Shown one piece after another: positions 62,929 through 64,000 of a DNA stretch of 64,000 bases. How positions within the stretch are numbered: the first letter of the stretch is position 1; every line of letters starts with the position of its first letter. This DNA comes from Linyphia triangularis. Its lineage: Eukaryota; Arthropoda; Arachnida; Araneae; Linyphiidae. The stretch covers positions 4,938,201 to 5,002,200 of the forward strand of contig OZ021730.1 of the NCBI GenBank assembly GCA_963978545.1, given 5' to 3'. Made by a program: the position numbers and the translations under genes. Under the pieces are notes generated by a model that saw only the letters and a list, made by a program, of their open reading frames with translations, did no database searches and was not told the origin of the DNA.

Positions 62929-64000
62929 TAAAGCCCAGAGGGATCATTCTTCGGACAGTTCCACTGTTGAAACGTGAATTAGCGTGATTGAGGAAGTGAA
63001 TATGGTTATGACATATTCCGCGGAACAACGGCCGACCAAACGGTATAGTGTTTAGCGTGCTAGCTTCTAGACCGCGGGGTGGTGGGTTCGAGTCCTGTGT
63101 AAGGCATGGGTTTTTGTAAGTGTATGTGCTTGTCAAATGACGAATATTTCGGCACATTATAGCCCTCGTGTTGCTGACGATGACAGATAATCTGAAAAGA
63201 ACCAACCAAATCTACGGAACAACGTGTTTTTCTGATCTTCGAACATCACAGATTAAATTACTGCTCTACGGCAGCAAGACATAGTTTTCAATCCCTATTT
63301 AAAATTGCAAAACATTCTGATTCGAAAAATGTTCGCAAGCTTTTTGGCAGCTGATTGATATTTTGACTGATGTGTTAGTAGGGAATGATGACCCTCCCCC
63401 CCCCCCTCCAGGTAATCTGTACTTTCTCTCTAAAATGTCATGACAATTTCTAAAAAGAATCAGCATAATCTGAGGGTAAATAATCCAAAAAATTATTGCT
63501 TGAGCTGCAGTTACCAAAAAAGGCAATATTGTTCCTTCTTTCATGCAAGGCACTTTTTTCATTCTCACGGCACGTTGTTATTTTGGGATAATTTGGATTA
63601 ACATTTGCAAATGTTAGAGAATCGACCAGGCACTTCGTTGTTTGTACTAGATGGGATCCGGCCCCGCAGAATCACAAAATTCTGATGATGAGATGAAATT
63701 GAGAAAAAAACTTACATATTTAGAAACTTTTATTTAAAATCCTAAAGCACATACTTGAAAGATAAAAATAAATAATAATAATGAATAAATAAAAACAAAG
63801 ATACTTTGAAAGAAAATATTCACGCATAGAGTATGTATTCTTAACGAAAGAACAAAAATAAAAACATATACAGGTTTTTAGTGCTATAGTACCATTAAAT
63901 TTTCTTAGTTTTTCAGAATAAGAAAAAGGAAGTAATGGTTTATATCAACAAAACATTGAAATTTCAAGTAATTAGTTAAATGTAATGAGATATTCAGAGA
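62929..64000 (+). repeat. Array unit 12, partial (window edge)
   Basis: The first 1072 bp of a further unit, including the SINE at 63031-63210, the 11-base C tract and the palindrome. It ends at the window border in ordinary unit sequence, so the array continues to the right. Confidence 0.95.

Larger units (their letters stand above)
12589..64000 (+). repeat. Macrosatellite array, ~4.56-kb unit, 11 full units plus partial
   Basis: Anchoring on the block TAAAGCCCAGAGGGATC gives unit starts 12589, 17345, 21907, 26473, 31030, 35595, 40158, 44709, 49270, 53833, 58397 and 62929. Unit lengths are 4756, 4562, 4566, 4557, 4565, 4563, 4551, 4561, 4563, 4564 and 4532; the twelfth is cut by the window edge. 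All units are head to tail. Units 2-11 are nearly identical; unit 1 is the diverged edge. Offsets within a standard unit (unit 2): full-length SINE 103-282, C tract 468-477, 18-bp palindrome 670-687, hairpin pair 1225-1316, A tract 1859-1885, short CA run about 2005, diverged internal repeats about 2290-2790, overlapping short ORFs 3095-3521, truncated SINE 3570-3730, Helitron-type end about 4215-4249, ACAGGGTG/CACCCTGT hairpin 4320-4349. No gene is recognised. Confidence 0.97.

Noticed and set aside
12589..64000. CRISPR array, rDNA or histone cluster as explanation of the tandem repeat
   Set aside because: The unit is 4.56 kb without spacer logic, shows no rRNA or histone sequence, and sits in an arthropod-like transposon context.

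Overview
This window is AT-rich eukaryotic repeat DNA. I recognise no intact host gene, rRNA or CRISPR array. The contents are a broken APE-type LINE with a CCHC gag-like ORF1, a Jockey-like RT fragment, Helitron-like and piggyBac-like non-autonomous elements, and a tRNA-derived SINE family. That mix fits an arthropod. A spider is my best guess from the style of the SINE and LINE, but this is inference and no host gene confirms it.

Layout. Positions 1-6870 are a graveyard of mobile-element pieces: a complete SINE on the minus strand (533-716) with a perfect 12-bp target-site duplication (TSD); a candidate solo LTR on the minus strand (about 1048-1390); two inverted-repeat elements (1824-2196 and about 2385-2516); a 1.5-kb Helitron-like element (3932-5426) with two internal tandem repeats and a nested piggyBac-like MITE (4542-4799); and a decayed Jockey-type RT fragment (about 6170-6740). 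Positions about 6870-12588 hold a nearly full-length two-ORF LINE. Its ORF1 is open. Its ORF2 (endonuclease, RT, RNase H, Cys/His tail) carries at least four frameshifts and five premature stops. The two ORFs meet in a TAATG stop-start overlap.

Positions 12589-64000, about 80% of the window, are one head-to-tail tandem array with a unit of about 4.56 kb: eleven complete units and the start of a twelfth, running off the right edge. The array begins at the base after the LINE's CAAA-rich 3' tail. Each unit contains two SINE copies (one full-length, one 5'-truncated), a Helitron-type 3' terminus of the same family as the 3932-5426 element, C and A homopolymer tracts, a perfect 18-bp palindrome, strong hairpins and several short ORFs. 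Those ORFs do not look protein-coding: unit 1 and unit 2 differ in the best one by seven replacement changes and one silent change.

Units 2-11 are almost identical. The left three quarters of unit 1 are clearly diverged, while its last ~0.8 kb is nearly identical to the rest, as expected for homogenisation that fades at an array edge. Shared variants (14-A tract in units 7 and 11, a private C in units 6 and 10, C-tract lengths) hint at a four-unit higher-order repeat of about 18.2 kb. The array is best described as a macrosatellite that has amplified its embedded SINEs. Whether it has a function (centromeric, heterochromatic, non-coding RNA) cannot be told from sequence alone.
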